Below, piece by piece: positions 62,818 to 64,000 of a DNA stretch of 64,000 bases (its first letter is position 1; the number at the start of each line of letters is the position of its first letter). Below the pieces are notes generated by a model. It was not told where the DNA came from and did not search any database. It worked only from the letters and a program-made list of their open reading frames with translations. This DNA comes from Thermoguttaceae bacterium (lineage in GTDB: Bacteria; Planctomycetota; Planctomycetia; Pirellulales; Thermoguttaceae). The DNA lies in assembly GCA_017407125.1 (NCBI GenBank), contig JAFQXE010000026.1, forward strand, positions 1-64,000, in the 5' to 3' direction. The position numbers and the translations under genes were made by a program.

Positions 62818-63699
62818 ATGAAAAACGTTACAAAATCGTTATTGCTGGTTTTTGCTGCTGTTCTCGTTAGCTTAAACGCAAGCGCGGCGTTCGCTCAAGC
62901 GACAGTTGACATCCCGGTAGCCCCAGGCAACTTTGATGAAACAGTTCCATGGGATTTGCCGGAGATTGACGAGTCCATGTCCGTTAAGGACTGCATTTCT
63001 GGAGCGGAAAAGGGAGACGCAGACGCTCAAATCGAGTTGGCTCTCCGATATTACGAAGGCAAGGGCGTCGAGAAGGACAAAGAAAAGGCGGCGGAACTAG
63101 CGAAAAAGAGCGCAGATCAGGAGAACGGGAAAGCGTTGTATTTTCTCGCGTACATGGAAAACAGCGCTAAAAATACGGCTCAAGCGCTTGGTCATTTGAA
63201 AATGTCAGCGGATAAAGGATACGTTTTAGCGCAGCGTGAAATGGGAATTATTATGTATTCCGTTGGCAATTACAAACAAGCGTATCAATGGCATCTCAAA
63301 GCGGCGAAACAGGGCAATGTCATGTCAAGCTATGAATGCGGCGCATTCTTGCTGGCTGGTCAGGGCGTCAAGCAGGATTTGAAAGAAGCCGTTGTCTGGC
63401 TGCGAAAAGCTGCTGAGGCGGGGTTCATGCCCGCTCAATTTGAGCTGGGCGTCTGTTACGCTCAGGGCGAAGGCGTTGAGCAGAGTTTTGAAGAAAGCTT
63501 CAAATGGATTTCAAAATCTGCAGAGAAGAACCATCCCAGAAGTTTGTTGATTTTGGGAATGTATTACATCAAAGGAATGGGCGTCGATCAAGACGTCGAA
63601 AAGGGATATAAATGCATCGTCAAGGCGGCTAACCTCGGTTCAAAGGAAGCGCAAGCGATTTTGAGACAGCTCCATAGCCAACAGGATGACGAAGATTAA
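62818..63699 (+). CDS. Secreted Sel1-repeat protein
   Basis: A 293-residue exported protein. GAGGAGG precedes ATG 62818, and a signal peptide follows (residues 1-27, ending AAFA). From about residue 60 it consists of Sel1/TPR-like helical repeats of 36 residues: ADAQIELALRYYEGKGVEKD, AQFELGVCYAQGEGVEQS and SLLILGMYYIKGMGVDQD. Such solenoids bind other proteins. It is followed 31 bp later by thiM and may share its transcript. Confidence 0.88.
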   Translation: MKNVTKSLLLVFAAVLVSLNASAAFAQATVDIPVAPGNFDETVPWDLPEIDESMSVKDCISGAEKGDADAQIELALRYYEGKGVEKDKEKAAELAKKSADQENGKALYFLAYMENSAKNTAQALGHLKMSADKGYVLAQREMGIIMYSVGNYKQAYQWHLKAAKQGNVMSSYECGAFLLAGQGVKQDLKEAVVWLRKAAEAGFMPAQFELGVCYAQGEGVEQSFEESFKWISKSAEKNHPRSLLILGMYYIKGMGVDQDVEKGYKCIVKAANLGSKEAQAILRQLHSQQDDED

Positions 63700-63730
63700 A
63701 ATGAGATTTGATTCATTTCAATAATATCGT

Positions 63731-64000
63731 ATGATTCGCGAATACCTGAATAAAGTCCAGCGGTCGGCGCCGCTGGTTCATTGCATAACAAACTACGTTA
63801 CAGTCAACGACTGCGCCAATATTCTTTTGGCGTGCGGGGCGTCGCCGATTATGGCGGACGAACCGGCGGAGGTCGAGGAAATCACGTCGCTGTGCAGCGC
63901 GCTGTTGATTAACATCGGGACGCTCAACCGCCGGACGGTCGAGTCCATGCTCAAGGCAGGGCGGCGCATGAACGAGCTGGGGCGCCCGGTTCTGCTTGAC
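63731..64000 (+). CDS. thiM: Hydroxyethylthiazole kinase, N-terminal part (cut by window end)
   Basis: The first 90 codons of ThiM, which phosphorylates 4-methyl-5-(2-hydroxyethyl)thiazole for thiamine salvage. APLVHCITNYVTVNDCANIL and ACGASPIMADEPAEVEEI match the family's N-terminus, with the substrate-binding Asn/Val/Cys segment. The start ATG at 63731 is 31 bp after the Sel1 gene stop, too close for a TPP riboswitch. The frame is open to the window edge. Confidence 0.93.
   Translation, partial: MIREYLNKVQRSAPLVHCITNYVTVNDCANILLACGASPIMADEPAEVEEITSLCSALLINIGTLNRRTVESMLKAGRRMNELGRPVLLD

Noticed and set aside
63700..63730. TPP riboswitch in front of thiM
   Set aside because: Only 31 bp separate the Sel1 gene and thiM; there is no room for the aptamer.
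1..64000. tRNA or rRNA genes
   Set aside because: None was recognised on either strand by eye; a short tRNA could still be missed without a covariance search.

Overview
The window looks like chromosomal DNA of a gut- or rumen-type member of the Planctomycetota or a neighbour in the PVC group (Verrucomicrobiota or Lentisphaerota). This is inferred from gene content only: two PEP-CTERM autotransporter-repeat proteins, secreted sialate O-acetylesterase, SGNH and heparinase II/III-like enzymes, Tat-exported glycan and lipid hydrolases, a leucine-rich-repeat secreted protein, DUF3592 and Sel1 proteins, and a Rho factor with a long Asn/Tyr/Arg-rich extension. No rRNA or tRNA gene was seen, so the phylum is not proven.

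Layout. 1-7590: a complete type II-C CRISPR-Cas locus. It has 36 identical repeats with 35 spacers, cas2 (-), cas1 (+), cas9 (-) and a divergent tracrRNA (+). 7830-13773: a chaperone cluster on the minus strand, transcribed groEL, groES, groEL, dnaJ, grpE. 14520-20446: a large PEP-CTERM surface protein and a secreted sialate O-acetylesterase-like enzyme. 21039-23813: an MmeI-like fused restriction-modification enzyme. 24786-28443: rho, a GNAT acetyltransferase and a REP-associated tyrosine transposase (RAYT) gene bracketed by inverted repeats. 28675-34460: an SGNH hydrolase, a heparinase-like lyase and a second PEP-CTERM protein, all on the minus strand. 35192-49968: mostly metabolism, with serA, a type A chloramphenicol acetyltransferase homologue, a ferredoxin/membrane Fe-S operon, fumC, a glycosyltransferase, an NfnAB-like pair, an FGGY kinase, a KefB-like antiporter, an FMN reductase and ferritin. 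50401-64000: a GH20-like Tat protein, an M29 aminopeptidase, TerC, two paralogous secreted proteins with a His/Cys dyad like clan CD peptidases, several small envelope proteins, a glycerophosphodiesterase, a Sel1 protein and the start of thiM.

The most unusual property is the intergenic DNA. Nearly every gap holds palindromic repeats of several families. One is a 219-246 bp element (family B, five copies, both orientations) with inverted ends and two internal hairpins whose stems change in a compensating way between copies. Another (family A, six copies) has two inverted copies flanking the RAYT gene, as in REP/REPIN systems. Others are hairpins whose arms are built from short words in imperfect tandem, with a period of about 7 bp (families D, E and related tracts) or about 9-11 bp (families C, F, I). 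The RAYT is the only transposase-like gene present and is the natural candidate for mobilising at least family A.

How the genes work together: the CRISPR locus and the MmeI-like enzyme are two independent defence systems. The secreted esterases, lyase and hydrolases fit a polysaccharide- and mucin-degrading lifestyle. NfnAB, the ferredoxin operon and fumC fit anaerobic redox metabolism. All coordinates, motifs and repeat matches were read by eye; no database search was run.
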